From the NCBI GenBank assembly GCA_002363615.1, contig DEWK01000007.1:72134-136133 (forward strand): DNA of 64,000 nucleotides, read 5' to 3'. Positions 1 through 8,824 of the stretch are shown here, piece by piece; position 1 is the stretch's first letter, and every line of letters starts with the position of its first letter. Both the position numbers and the translations under genes were made by a program. The DNA comes from Lachnospira sp. UBA3212 (GTDB lineage Bacteria > Bacillota > Clostridia > Lachnospirales > Lachnospiraceae). The notes under the pieces were generated by a model. The model ran no database searches and was not told where the DNA came from. It saw nothing but the letters and a program-made list of their open reading frames with translations.

Positions 1-568
1 AACTTAAGTTGCTGGTCATAACCCCAAGAAATATTGCCGGAAAAATTACATAATAAGTGGCAACCTTGATGATGACCTCCGGCTTTCTCATTCGTTCTCC
101 CTGTTCTGTAATTACCAAGGCCAACATCAAAATCATGGTAATTTTTAAAACTTCTGCCGGTTGAACCTGGATGAAATATAGATTTACCCATCTAGTCGCA
201 CCGTTTTTAGTAATACCCAAAGGGGTTTTTACCATACAAATCAAGAAGAAGGATAAGATATAGGCCAGCTTATAAAGGAATCTTAACCGATAATAATTAA
301 AGGCTATAATCATCGTTCCTAAAACACAGCCCACCACAATATTTCGGCACTGTTTTCTTACAAAGAAAAAGGAATCTCCATTTTGTGTTTCATAGGCATA
401 ATAAGAGGTTGCACTATAAAGCATCAATAGACCAAATAAAATCAAGAGGATTACTGCAAATATCAAACCATAGTCAATCAAACCCTTTTGCTCTCGAATC
501 TGAATACCGTTGCTTAAAACTTTCACATTCTTATTCTTTTTTCCCCTATGTTTCGAATAATCTGCCAT
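1..568 (-). CDS. ftsW: FtsW/RodA-type SEDS glycosyltransferase, 3' end outside window
   Basis: Reading the minus strand from the ATG at 568 gives about 189 residues before the window ends, so the C-terminal part is missing. The translation has a basic N-terminus, a first membrane segment around residues 33-50, and the SEDS signature GATRWVNL followed by QPAEVLK, typical of FtsW/RodA. SEDS proteins polymerise lipid II into glycan strands with a partner class B PBP. The gene begins about 30 bases after the murD stop, with an AAGGGAGG-like ribosome site, in the usual murD-ftsW order. FtsW is preferred over RodA because of this cluster context; the true C-terminus cannot be checked here. Confidence 0.9.
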   Translation of the reverse strand, partial: MADYSKHRGKKNKNVKVLSNGIQIREQKGLIDYGLIFAVILLILFGLLMLYSATSYYAYETQNGDSFFFVRKQCRNIVVGCVLGTMIIAFNYYRLRFLYKLAYILSFFLICMVKTPLGITKNGATRWVNLYFIQVQPAEVLKITMILMLALVITEQGERMRKPEVIIKVATYYVIFPAIFLGVMTSNLS

Positions 569-597
569 GCATCCTCCCTTCCTTTTATCTGTACTTT

Positions 598-1950
598 TTA
601 TAAATTACGAACATACTCCTTAAAGAGATCTCCTCTCTGTTCGTAGGACTGAAACATATCCCAACTAGCACAGGCAGGTGAAAGAAGAACATTCTCCCCT
701 GGCTTTGCCAGCTGACTGCTAAGTTTCACTGCTTCCTCTAAGGACTCTACTACATGAATATTATGAAAGCCCTTCTTTTCTGCGCAAGCCCTGATCTTAT
801 CCTTAGTGACTCCAAGTAACACCAAGTCCTTAATGGTGTCCTTAAAAGCATCCACCCACTCATCGTATTCCGATCCCTTGTCATAGCCACCTGCAATCAA
901 AACGGTTTTCGATGGCATAGCTTCAATCGCCTTCATGGATGCATCGGTGTTGGTTCCCTTTGAATCGTTATAATATTTTACACCATTCACTTCTTTTACA
1001 AATTCAATTCGATGTTCTACCGCTTGGAAGGAATAAACTGTCTGTAAGATCACATCCATTGGCACTCTCATAAAATAAGCTACCGCAATGGCAGCCATAA
1101 CATTTTCCACATTATGCATGCCCACAAGTTGCATCTGACTTACATCCATTAACCGTTCTCTTTGGCCATCTACCGCAAGATAGATTCCACCATCCTGATA
1201 GTAAATTCCCTCCTCTAAGACCTGTTTGCTAGAAAAGAAAAATGGCTTACAAGTTAAAGTTTTTGCAAGTTTTGGAAGATATTCATCCTCATGATTCAAA
1301 ACACAAATCTCCTCATACGTCTGATTCATAGCGATCTTCATCTTACAAGCCGCATAGTTCTCCATGGTATGATGGCGATTCAAATGGTCTGGTGTAATAT
1401 TTAAAACTGCAGATACCTCCGGATGAAATTCATGGATTGTCTCTAACTGGAAGCTTGAAATCTCAGCGACTGTTACAGACTCCTCTCCCATCTGATCTGC
1501 AACCCCTGTATATGGAATTCCAATATTTCCAACCACGAAAGCACTTTCAAAATAATTTTTAAAAATTTCACCAATCAAGCTAACGGTGGTAGTCTTACCA
1601 TTGGTACCTGTTACAGCTGCCAGTCTACCCTTGGAACATACATAGGCAAGTTCTATCTCACCCCAAATCAAAAGTCCAGCCGCCTTTGCCTTTTCTACAA
1701 ATGGTGCTTCCACAGAGATTCCCGGGCTTAATACAAGGATCTCATGAGAGGCAATCGCCTCATTTGTCAACTCCCCTGCCACTAACGGTAAGGTATATCC
1801 GGGAAAATGATCTTTCACCCGGTCATAAGTCATCGATTCATTCCCGTCGTATAGGGTTACTTCTGCACCTTTTTTTAATAATAACTTAGCCGCTCCGATT
1901 CCACTTTTTCCAAGTCCTGCCACTAAAATATGTTTACCCTTTAATTCCAT
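598..1950 (-). CDS. murD: UDP-N-acetylmuramoylalanine--D-glutamate ligase MurD
   Basis: 450 residues, the normal MurD length. It adds D-glutamate to UDP-MurNAc-L-Ala in the cytoplasm using ATP. An N-terminal Rossmann-like domain (residues 1-100, GLGKSGIG) is followed by the Mur ligase ATP loop GTNGKTT at about 115-121, the central domain, and a C-terminal domain with NDSKGTNTDA around residue 320. It sits between mraY (27 bases upstream) and ftsW in the cell wall cluster, all on the minus strand and probably cotranscribed. Nothing is missing. murE and murF, often in this cluster in other bacteria, are absent from the window. Confidence 0.97.
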   Translation of the reverse strand: MELKGKHILVAGLGKSGIGAAKLLLKKGAEVTLYDGNESMTYDRVKDHFPGYTLPLVAGELTNEAIASHEILVLSPGISVEAPFVEKAKAAGLLIWGEIELAYVCSKGRLAAVTGTNGKTTTVSLIGEIFKNYFESAFVVGNIGIPYTGVADQMGEESVTVAEISSFQLETIHEFHPEVSAVLNITPDHLNRHHTMENYAACKMKIAMNQTYEEICVLNHEDEYLPKLAKTLTCKPFFFSSKQVLEEGIYYQDGGIYLAVDGQRERLMDVSQMQLVGMHNVENVMAAIAVAYFMRVPMDVILQTVYSFQAVEHRIEFVKEVNGVKYYNDSKGTNTDASMKAIEAMPSKTVLIAGGYDKGSEYDEWVDAFKDTIKDLVLLGVTKDKIRACAEKKGFHNIHVVESLEEAVKLSSQLAKPGENVLLSPACASWDMFQSYEQRGDLFKEYVRNL

Positions 1951-1977
1951 CTTAATTCCTTTCCAGTAACTTTTTTA

Positions 1978-2931
1978 TTATAACGCAAGAAGGCCAATCA
2001 AGCAAAGGATTACTGTAACAATTGTAAACCCTGCCACAACCTGGGTCTCTGCATATCCACAAAGTTCAAAATGATGATGGATTGGTGCCATCTTAAAGAA
2101 ACGCTTTCCTCCTGTTGCCTTAAAGTATAAAACCTGAATGATTACTGATACTACCTCTAAAAGATAGATAAAGGCCACCAAAACAATAAAAATTGGCATT
2201 TGCAAAAGATAAGCCGTTCCTGCCACAAATCCACCCAAGGCAAGGGACCCCGTATCTCCCATAAACACTCTTGCAGGATTGACATTAAACAGGAAAAATC
2301 CCATTAAAGCCCCTAAAAGAGCCCCAGAGGAAATCGTAAGATTTGATCCAAACTTAAAACTTACAAGCAAGAAAAATACTGCAATCACAATCGTTACGCC
2401 AGTGGCAAGTCCATCTAAACCATCGGTGAAATTCGAACCATTTACAGTACCAAGAATTGCTACAAATAGGAGAATCCAATAGAAAACTCCGAAATCCAAG
2501 GAACGGTCTACAAACGGAATGACCACTTCGGTTCCCAGTTTGGTATACTTAGCAAGATAAAAAGCAAAGGCTCCGGTTACCAAAAACTGTAATCCCATCT
2601 TCTGCCAAGCCCGAAGGCCTAAGTTTCTTTTCATTACTACTTTAATGTAATCATCTAAAAAACCAATCAATCCGAAGGCAAGGGTTAAAACAATAACCGC
2701 AAGCACCTCTTTATCTCCCTTGCAAAATACAAGACCAGCAACTGTAAATGCCAGTAAAAAAACGATACCTCCCATGGTAGGAGTTCCAGACTTGCTCTTA
2801 TGCGCTTCTGGTCCTTCCTCTCGAATATACTGTCCAAACTTTAATTTCTGAAGCATAGGAATCACTATCGGACAAAGAATCGTAGAGATTGCAAATGCCA
2901 ATAAAATCGTATAAATCACTGTATTTTCCAT
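1978..2931 (-). CDS. mraY: Phospho-N-acetylmuramoyl-pentapeptide transferase MraY
   Basis: 317 residues, hydrophobic throughout with about ten membrane segments. It transfers phospho-MurNAc-pentapeptide to undecaprenyl phosphate to make lipid I at the inner face of the membrane. Family motifs are present: FLDDY at about 91-95, NFTDGLDGLATG at about 167-178, GDTGSLALGG, and the HHHFE motif near the C-terminus. It lies 34 bases after the transpeptidase gene and just before murD, so operon membership is clear. Length and motifs match intact MraY. Confidence 0.97.
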   Translation of the reverse strand: MENTVIYTILLAFAISTILCPIVIPMLQKLKFGQYIREEGPEAHKSKSGTPTMGGIVFLLAFTVAGLVFCKGDKEVLAVIVLTLAFGLIGFLDDYIKVVMKRNLGLRAWQKMGLQFLVTGAFAFYLAKYTKLGTEVVIPFVDRSLDFGVFYWILLFVAILGTVNGSNFTDGLDGLATGVTIVIAVFFLLVSFKFGSNLTISSGALLGALMGFFLFNVNPARVFMGDTGSLALGGFVAGTAYLLQMPIFIVLVAFIYLLEVVSVIIQVLYFKATGGKRFFKMAPIHHHFELCGYAETQVVAGFTIVTVILCLIGLLAL

Positions 2932-2965
2932 AATAAATCCGCGTCCTTTCCTGCATTACATTCCC

Positions 2966-5218
2966 CTAATATCCTGTATCACTTCCATCCCCACTGCTAT
3001 CCCAAGTATCGGTATTCTCTGCTCCTGTATCATAGGAATAAGTATCTGATGAATCACTATCGTAAGTACTGGTATCTCCTGTACTTGCCCCATATGAATC
3101 GATAACACCTAAACTTTCATCGGTTAAACTTGCATCCGAATCACTCTCTTCTACCTCAAGGGTAGGGTAGATATTCATATAAGGTAAAACCTCTGACATA
3201 ATCATATTAAAGAATCTGGTAGCATAGGCCGAATTATCGGAATCCTCCTGCGGAGTATCAATAACCACATAGCACACTACCTCCGGATTACTAATTGGCA
3301 CACCTCCAATAAAAGAAAGTACATACTGGTTATTTCCTCTAGGTAACTTTTCCGCTGTACCGGTTTTTCCTCCAACCTCGTATCCATCAATATCTGCTCT
3401 AAAACCGGTTCCATCTGTTACCACTTCTCTTAAAGCCTCACGCAAATACTTCGAAGTTTCAGCAGTAACCGTCTGCTTCACCGGAGTTGTATCATAATTT
3501 TTAATTACTGTTCCATCTACTGCCTCAATACTTTTCACCACATGAGGAGTATAATAATATCCTCCATTAATCAATGAACAAAAGCCCGAAGCAATCTGTG
3601 GCATGGTCACTGTGAAATTCTGACCAAACGAATTGGTGGCAAGAGACGTATCTCCATAAGTGGTTCCCTCTGCAAGTAAAATACCATTTGCTTCTCCCGG
3701 CAAGTCAATGCCGGTATAATTTCCAAAACCGAATCTGCTCTGATATTCTCGGTACTTATCCGCCCCCAATTTAAATCCAATGGACATTAAGGCATCGTTA
3801 CAGGATTTCGCCAAGGCACCCGATAGTGTTAAAACGCCGTGCCCACTATTTTCACTACACTTAATATAGAAATCAGCAACCTGTTCTCCACCATCACAAT
3901 AGAAGGTATCTTCCGTAGTAACAACGCCTTCTTCTAAAGCAGCTGCAATGGTAAAAGGCTTTGCCGTAGAACCAGGTTCAAAGGTATTGGAAATAATCTT
4001 ATTTTTCCACATGTTACCCCTGGCAGTAGAAAGTGCCGTATTTAACTTATCGATTTTTTTTTGAAGTTTCTCAATCTGAGTATCCAGACTATCTTCTTCC
4101 TCTTGACTATCCTCTGTGGTCTCACTAATTTCTTCTTGAGATAAAACGTCATCATAATACTCGGTTTCTTCCGTGCTTTCTTCACCACTTGTGGTCTCTG
4201 CTTCCCCACGTAAAGCCTCAAGTCTGCTTAACTCTTCTTGATATTCTTCTAATTTTTTTTCTCTCTTTTCGTACTTTTCAGCTCGTTCCTCTCCATAGTA
4301 GGTCACATAGTCCGAAGGATTACTTAAGTCATATTCCTTATCGCTAGCCATAGCTAAAATCTCACCGCTATTAGGATCCATGACTAAAACAGAAATCTCC
4401 GCAGAATTAATCTCAGCCTGATATTCAGCGATTTTTTCTTCTACAATTTGCTGGATTTTCATATCAATGGTAGATACCACATTACTTCCATCCACCGCAG
4501 CCTTTTCAACATTCTCCACGGTATCATCCGAATCTGAACTTACATAAGTGAATTTTCTTCCATCTGTTCCAATCAAATAGTCATTATAGGAACCTTCAAT
4601 TCCATAGGTAGGAGTGGAAGATCCCGTAGAAAAACCCAATACATGGCAAGCCAAGGTCTGATATGGATATCTTCTTTGGTAAGATTCTTCAAAACTAATC
4701 CCTTTGACTCTGGTATTATCCCCTGATTCTAAAAGAGCTTTCAAATCAGAAATTTCATCAAAGCTTAATTTCTTTAGATCACTTCTTACATAGTAGCGAG
4801 TATTGCTTCTAGCATTTAACTCTTCCACTAATTCCTCATAGGTAAATTCATTAAATGTATCTGTTAAGGCCTTCATGGTCGCCTCAAAATACTTGTCATC
4901 CAAAATGGTTTTAGGATCCAGTACAACAGTATATACCTTAATACTAGTGGCAAGGATATTACCATTGCAATCTGTGATATTTCCACGTTTATAAGGAAGA
5001 ACGGAAGAGGTGGATTGTTGTTGGTCTAAAACAATTTTCTCATAATCCTTACCATTTTCAAAGACCAAACGGAAACAATTAACGAGTACCGCAACTACAA
5101 CAAGAAGGGAAAGAAGCACAATCAACTGCATCTTTCCCTGCATCCACCTGGTTATTCTTGAATATTTTTTATATTTCTTATATACTCTTCTTTTTCTCCG
5201 ACGGCTTCTCTGTGCCAT
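2966..5218 (-). CDS. Class B penicillin-binding protein (FtsI/SpoVD type) with long acidic insert
   Basis: 750 residues. A very basic N-terminus is followed by one membrane segment (about 31-50), a dimerisation domain, and a transpeptidase domain with catalytic STAK, then SCND (SxN) and GGKTGTAEK. It cross-links septal or spore peptidoglycan outside the membrane. Between the N-terminal domain and the SxxK motif lies a Glu/Lys-rich, coiled-coil-like stretch at about residues 305-395. The C-terminal 60 residues are Asp/Ser/Thr/Tyr-rich with no PASTA domains, unlike SpoVD. It sits between ftsL and mraY. Function as the division PBP is inferred from position; SpoVD versus PBP2B cannot be separated from sequence alone. 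Confidence 0.92.
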   Translation of the reverse strand: MAQRSRRRKRRVYKKYKKYSRITRWMQGKMQLIVLLSLLVVVAVLVNCFRLVFENGKDYEKIVLDQQQSTSSVLPYKRGNITDCNGNILATSIKVYTVVLDPKTILDDKYFEATMKALTDTFNEFTYEELVEELNARSNTRYYVRSDLKKLSFDEISDLKALLESGDNTRVKGISFEESYQRRYPYQTLACHVLGFSTGSSTPTYGIEGSYNDYLIGTDGRKFTYVSSDSDDTVENVEKAAVDGSNVVSTIDMKIQQIVEEKIAEYQAEINSAEISVLVMDPNSGEILAMASDKEYDLSNPSDYVTYYGEERAEKYEKREKKLEEYQEELSRLEALRGEAETTSGEESTEETEYYDDVLSQEEISETTEDSQEEEDSLDTQIEKLQKKIDKLNTALSTARGNMWKNKIISNTFEPGSTAKPFTIAAALEEGVVTTEDTFYCDGGEQVADFYIKCSENSGHGVLTLSGALAKSCNDALMSIGFKLGADKYREYQSRFGFGNYTGIDLPGEANGILLAEGTTYGDTSLATNSFGQNFTVTMPQIASGFCSLINGGYYYTPHVVKSIEAVDGTVIKNYDTTPVKQTVTAETSKYLREALREVVTDGTGFRADIDGYEVGGKTGTAEKLPRGNNQYVLSFIGGVPISNPEVVCYVVIDTPQEDSDNSAYATRFFNMIMSEVLPYMNIYPTLEVEESDSDASLTDESLGVIDSYGASTGDTSTYDSDSSDTYSYDTGAENTDTWDSSGDGSDTGY

Positions 5219-5247
5219 AATTAACCTGCTCCCTTACTGTAGCATTC

Positions 5248-5736
5248 TTACTCCACAGGCACATCTTTTACCTGCTTCATATATTCATCAGAGCTTCTTG
5301 TATAGAAGTAAACCTGATCCTTACTTGCTACTACCATTCCCAGTTCTGATTCTGCCTTTTGACAAATTTCTTCATAATCAATGGAACTATTAATGTTATA
5401 TTCCAGTTCGTCATTACTTGCAACAACATTCGCTAAATCCTTCTTCAATTCAGCAATCTGCTCATTTTCTTCGGTAATCCGGTTTTGATAATTGATCAAC
5501 ATAACAAAACCAGAAAAAACTACGCATGCAAGAACAAGACACATCAAAACATCAATAAAACTCATTCTCTTTAGTGAATTACGTCTATTTTCCACGGAAC
5601 GGCTTGTTTCGATTGTCTCTCTGTGGATCTCTTTTCTTCTTCTTACAGGTGCTGCCTCATAAGCTGCATTCCCATTCACACCATACCGATTGTTACCAGA
5701 TCTCCTCCTGGCATCATATGTTCTTCTTTCTGCCAT
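5248..5736 (-). CDS. ftsL: FtsL-like cell division membrane protein
   Basis: 162 residues. A basic cytoplasmic N-terminal region (about 1-60) precedes a single membrane helix at about 61-84 and a short extracytoplasmic coiled coil with heptad-like Leu/Ile spacing (about 86-125). This is the bitopic layout of FtsL/DivIC proteins, which recruit FtsW and its PBP to the divisome. Sequence conservation in this family is poor, so the call rests on topology and on the position between rsmH and the transpeptidase gene, where ftsL normally lies. Confidence 0.8.
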   Translation of the reverse strand: MAERRTYDARRRSGNNRYGVNGNAAYEAAPVRRRKEIHRETIETSRSVENRRNSLKRMSFIDVLMCLVLACVVFSGFVMLINYQNRITEENEQIAELKKDLANVVASNDELEYNINSSIDYEEICQKAESELGMVVASKDQVYFYTRSSDEYMKQVKDVPVE

Positions 5737-5779
5737 ATTTTACTCCCATTCCAGTTGCCTTACAACCCCATTATTGTTC

Positions 5780-6742
5780 TTACACTTCATTAATATGCTG
5801 CCACTGAGTGCCCTTTTCAAAGACCCGAAGCTTTGCACTCTTAGCCCTGCTATTTTCCTCCATCTCTTCTTCTGAAGGTAAGATTGGCTTCCTAGTTATT
5901 ACCTTTCCTTTTGATTGACGACCACATACGCAAACCGGAAGTTCCGGCGGACAAACACATGGTCGCTCTGCTGTTTTAAACATCTGTTTGACAATTCGGT
6001 CTTCCAAGGAATGGAAGGTGATAATCTCAAGCCTTCCCCCAAATTCCAAACAATCAATCATGTCGTTAATGCTCTTTCTCAGTACTTCCAATTCTTGATT
6101 TAATTCAATTCGAATCGCCTGGAAGGTTCTTTTTGCCGGGTGACCACCATTCTTTTGCATCTTCATAGGAATCGATTTCTTAATGATTTCTACAAGTTCA
6201 TAGGTTGTCTCAATCGGCTTTTCTGCTCTTGCCTGCACAATATGTCTAGCAATGCTCTTTGCACATTTATCTTCCCCGTAATCCCAAATCATTCGAGAAA
6301 GTTCAAGTTCCGAATACTGATTTACAATATCTTTCGCTGTTTTTTTCTGTCTGTCGTCCATTCTCATATCAAGCGGACCATCATGCATATAGGAAAAACC
6401 TCTTTCTCCATTGTCCAGCTGATAAGAAGAAACTCCCAAATCTAAAAGGATTCCATCCACCTTTTCAATTCCGAGACTTCTTAAGACTTCTTTCATCTGA
6501 CAGTAATTACTTCGAACAATAAAGACTTTGTCTGAAAATGGTTCTAAACGCCTGGTAGCTGCTTCGATGGCATCCTTATCCTGGTCAATTCCAACCAGTC
6601 CTCCGCCTTCCCCGAGTCTTTTGCAGATCTCATAGGAATGACCAGCGCCACCAAGTGTTCCGTCAACATAAACCCCTTCCTTCTTGATGTTCATATTTTC
6701 AATTACTTCATCTAATAAAACGGATTTATGCAAAAACTCCAT
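5780..6742 (-). CDS. rsmH: 16S rRNA (cytosine-1402-N4)-methyltransferase RsmH
   Basis: 320 residues, standard size. It methylates N4 of C1402 in the 16S rRNA decoding centre using SAM. The SAM loop GTLGGAGHS is at about residues 29-37, LDLGVSSYQLD lies near 100, and HSLEDRIVK lies near the C-terminal third. The Cys-rich stretch CVCPPELPVCVCG near residue 260 is typical of RsmH. It is the second gene of the mraZ-led operon, beginning 21 bases after mraZ. Confidence 0.97.
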   Translation of the reverse strand: MEFLHKSVLLDEVIENMNIKKEGVYVDGTLGGAGHSYEICKRLGEGGGLVGIDQDKDAIEAATRRLEPFSDKVFIVRSNYCQMKEVLRSLGIEKVDGILLDLGVSSYQLDNGERGFSYMHDGPLDMRMDDRQKKTAKDIVNQYSELELSRMIWDYGEDKCAKSIARHIVQARAEKPIETTYELVEIIKKSIPMKMQKNGGHPAKRTFQAIRIELNQELEVLRKSINDMIDCLEFGGRLEIITFHSLEDRIVKQMFKTAERPCVCPPELPVCVCGRQSKGKVITRKPILPSEEEMEENSRAKSAKLRVFEKGTQWQHINEV

Positions 6743-6763
6743 ATTCCTTCCTCTTCTTATCTC

Positions 6764-7207
6764 CTAAAACGTAAAACCTGAAAGATCATACTGCTGACCA
6801 AGATCGTTAGCCAATGCCACTGGATCAATGTCATCCATATCACTTTCAAACTGACTCTTATTCCAAATTTCAACCTTTTTAATATCACCTACAAATAAGC
6901 AATCCTTATCCAGATTTGCATAGTCACGTAAGTTTGTTGGGATTAATACTCTTCCCTGTTTATCCGGAAGAACCTTAACTGCACCACTTACCATAAATCT
7001 CTGTAAGCTACGCGCTCTTGCATCTAAGGATGGAAGTTTACTGAGCTGTTCAACGAAGGATTCCCATTCATCGGATGGATATACACATAAGTTGTGATCT
7101 AAGCCTTTTGAAATGTAAAAAGCATCTCCCAGTTTTTCTCGAAACTGAGCTGGAATGATGATTCGTCCTTTTGCATCAAGACTGTGCTCATATGATCCGC
7201 TAAACAT
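6764..7207 (-). CDS. mraZ: Transcriptional regulator MraZ
   Basis: Taken from the ATG at 7207 this is 147 residues, close to the family norm. A longer in-frame start at 7246 exists, but the ATG at 7207 follows a strong GGAGGT ribosome site and the protein then begins MFSGSYEHSLDAKGR as usual. Two AbrB/SpoVT-like swapped-hairpin domains are visible, each with the DxxxR motif (DAKGRIIIP, DKQGRVLIP). MraZ represses or modulates its own division and cell wall operon by binding direct repeats near its promoter. Such repeats are present just upstream (7241-7268), so autoregulation is likely. Confidence 0.95.
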   Translation of the reverse strand: MFSGSYEHSLDAKGRIIIPAQFREKLGDAFYISKGLDHNLCVYPSDEWESFVEQLSKLPSLDARARSLQRFMVSGAVKVLPDKQGRVLIPTNLRDYANLDKDCLFVGDIKKVEIWNKSQFESDMDDIDPVALANDLGQQYDLSGFTF

Positions 7208-7240
7208 GTATACCTCCTTTCTGAACTGCTCAGGTTTATC

Positions 7241-7268
7241 TCCCACCTTTTACCACTCTTCACCACTT
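7241..7268 (-). promoter_or_regulatory. MraZ operator: three GTGG boxes with 10-bp spacing
   Basis: On the minus strand the core GTGG occurs three times at exactly 10-bp intervals (7263-7266, 7253-7256, 7243-7246), within AAGTGGTGAA, GAGTGGTAAA and AGGTGGGAGA. MraZ is known to bind tandem TGGG/GTGG-type repeats spaced one helical turn apart. The array lies between the promoter and the mraZ start, a position suited to autorepression. Confidence 0.85.
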
Positions 7269-7306
7269 GGTGACATAGAAAATGGTTCTCCGTTATGAAC
7301 AACCTT

Positions 7307-7335
7307 ATTTTATCGTATTTTTTAAGCTTTTGCAA
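7307..7335 (-). promoter_or_regulatory. Sigma-A-type promoter of the mraZ/division cluster
   Basis: Minus strand TTGCAA (7330-7335), a 17-base spacer, then TAAAAT (7307-7312). Transcription would begin near 7300, upstream of the MraZ boxes and about 95 bases before the mraZ ATG. No other promoter this good was seen before ftsW. Confidence 0.75.
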
Positions 7336-7423
7336 CTCCCCTAAATTTTGTAGTTTCCATCGAATAAACCACTATTAACAACTATATTTTGTGATTTCAA
7401 AAAGATAAATCACTAGATTTTCC

Positions 7424-7445
7424 AAAGGTGGTGAAAAGTGGGGGG
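7424..7445 (+). promoter_or_regulatory. Second MraZ-box-like pair facing ychF
   Basis: On the plus strand AAAGGTGGTG is followed directly by AAAAGTGGGG, giving GTGG cores at 7428-7431 and 7438-7441, again 10 bp apart. The pattern mirrors the mraZ operator but points the other way, about 100 bp upstream of the ychF promoter and about 90 bp behind the mraZ -35. It may be a MraZ site for ychF, an auxiliary site for the mraZ promoter, or chance. Confidence 0.45.
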
Positions 7446-7543
7446 TCATCCCTAACTTAATTCATAAAAAAATAATTTTTACCAAACTTTAGTAGTCACT
7501 TTTGTATATTTTGTCTATTGGTTTTTTACTTCTTTAAGATGTT

Positions 7544-7572
7544 TTGACAGGGTAAGCGCTTTATGCTAAACT
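7544..7572 (+). promoter_or_regulatory. Promoter of ychF
   Basis: TTGACA (7544-7549), 17 bases, then TAAACT (7567-7572) on the plus strand. The predicted start near 7579 leaves a leader of about 65 bases before the ychF ATG at 7644, and rules out the longer in-frame start at 7563. Confidence 0.75.
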
Positions 7573-7643
7573 TACTCTGCTGTGTGCTTTTAAATTTCAA
7601 TCAATCCACCAGCAAAAGAGACGTTAGAAAAGAGGATTATTTC

Positions 7644-8744
7644 ATGAAATTAGGAATCGTCGGCCTTCCAAATGTAGGCAAAAGTACTTTATTTAATTCA
7701 CTTACAAAGGCAGGAGCTGAATCTGCCAACTACCCTTTCTGTACCATTGATCCCAACGTAGGAATTGTTCCAGTTCCGGATAAGAGATTAACCGTATTAA
7801 CCCAGATGTATTCCAGCAAAAAAACAACTCCTGCTGTCATCGAGTTTGTTGATATTGCAGGTCTTGTAAAGGGAGCTTCTAAAGGAGAGGGCCTAGGCAA
7901 CCAGTTCTTAGCAAACATCCGTGAGACAGACGCTATCGTCCATGTGGTTCGTTGTTTCGATAACACCAACATCATCCACGTAGATGGAAGCATTGATGCC
8001 ATTCGTGATATTGAAACCATTAATATGGAATTGATTTTTGCGGATATTGAAACCTTAGACAGACGAATCGCCAAAGTAGCGAAAGGTGCAAGAATGGACA
8101 AGAAGTTAGCTGTTGAAGAGGCATCCTTAAAAAAATTCAAGGAACACTTGGAAAATGGAGAACTCGCCATTACCATCGAACCTGATAACGAAGATGAAGA
8201 AGCCTTATTAAAGGATTGCAACCTTCTGACTGCGAAGCCTGTGATTTTCGCAGCTAATGTTGCAGAAGAGGACCTTGCAAATGATGGTGCCAATAATCCT
8301 CAGGTAGCTGCCGTTCGTGATTTTGCAGCAAAACAGGGATTTGAAGTTTTTGTTGTCAGTGCTGAAATAGAGCAGGAAATCGCCCAATTAGATGACGAAG
8401 AGGAAAAGGCCATGTTCTTAGAAGACTTAGGCTTAAAGGAATCTGGTTTAGATAAGTTAATTACCGCTTCTTACCGACTCTTAGGTCTAATCTCTTACCT
8501 TACTTCCGGAGAAGACGAGACTAGAGCCTGGACCATTAAAAAGGGAACGAAAGCTCCTCAGGCTGCCGGCAAAATCCATACAGACTTTGAACGTGGATTC
8601 ATCTGTGCCGAAGTTGTAGCCTATGATGATTTAGTAGCTTGTGGATCCATGTCCGCTGCTAAGGAAAAAGGATTAGTAGGAACTCAAGGAAAAGAATATA
8701 TCGTAAAAGACGGAGATGTCATCTTATTTAGATTTAACGTATAG
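7644..8744 (+). CDS. ychF: Redox-regulated ATPase/GTPase YchF
   Basis: 366 residues from the ATG at 7644, which has an AGAGGA ribosome site and gives the classic MKLGIVGLPNVGKST start; a longer frame from 7563 is untranslated leader by promoter position. YchF is an OBG-type P-loop protein that prefers ATP and associates with ribosomes in stress responses. P-loop GLPNVGKST is at about 7-15, DIAGLV near 67, a helical insert follows, and a C-terminal TGS domain (ERGFICAEVVAYDD) ends the protein. It is the only plus-strand gene in the first 36 kb and is monocistronic, with its own promoter and terminator. Confidence 0.96.
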   Translation: MKLGIVGLPNVGKSTLFNSLTKAGAESANYPFCTIDPNVGIVPVPDKRLTVLTQMYSSKKTTPAVIEFVDIAGLVKGASKGEGLGNQFLANIRETDAIVHVVRCFDNTNIIHVDGSIDAIRDIETINMELIFADIETLDRRIAKVAKGARMDKKLAVEEASLKKFKEHLENGELAITIEPDNEDEEALLKDCNLLTAKPVIFAANVAEEDLANDGANNPQVAAVRDFAAKQGFEVFVVSAEIEQEIAQLDDEEEKAMFLEDLGLKESGLDKLITASYRLLGLISYLTSGEDETRAWTIKKGTKAPQAAGKIHTDFERGFICAEVVAYDDLVACGSMSAAKEKGLVGTQGKEYIVKDGDVILFRFNV

Positions 8745-8749
8745 ACACG

Positions 8750-8795
8750 AAAAAGACCAGCCACCTACCAAACGGTAGATGAGCTGGTCTTTTTT
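8750..8795 (+). terminator. Intrinsic terminator after ychF
   Basis: AAAAGACCAGC pairs with GCTGGTCTTTT around an inner CTACC/GGTAG pairing, ending in a run of six T. The A-rich left arm means it could also stop minus-strand transcription from thiN, which ends 30 bases away. Confidence 0.9.
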
Positions 8796-8824
8796 ATCCT
8801 ATAGGGATAATTCCCCACTTCAGT

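Noticed and set aside
385..603. Plus-strand 72-residue ORF
   Set aside because: It is antisense to the ftsW 5' end, has no ribosome site, and the protein looks random.
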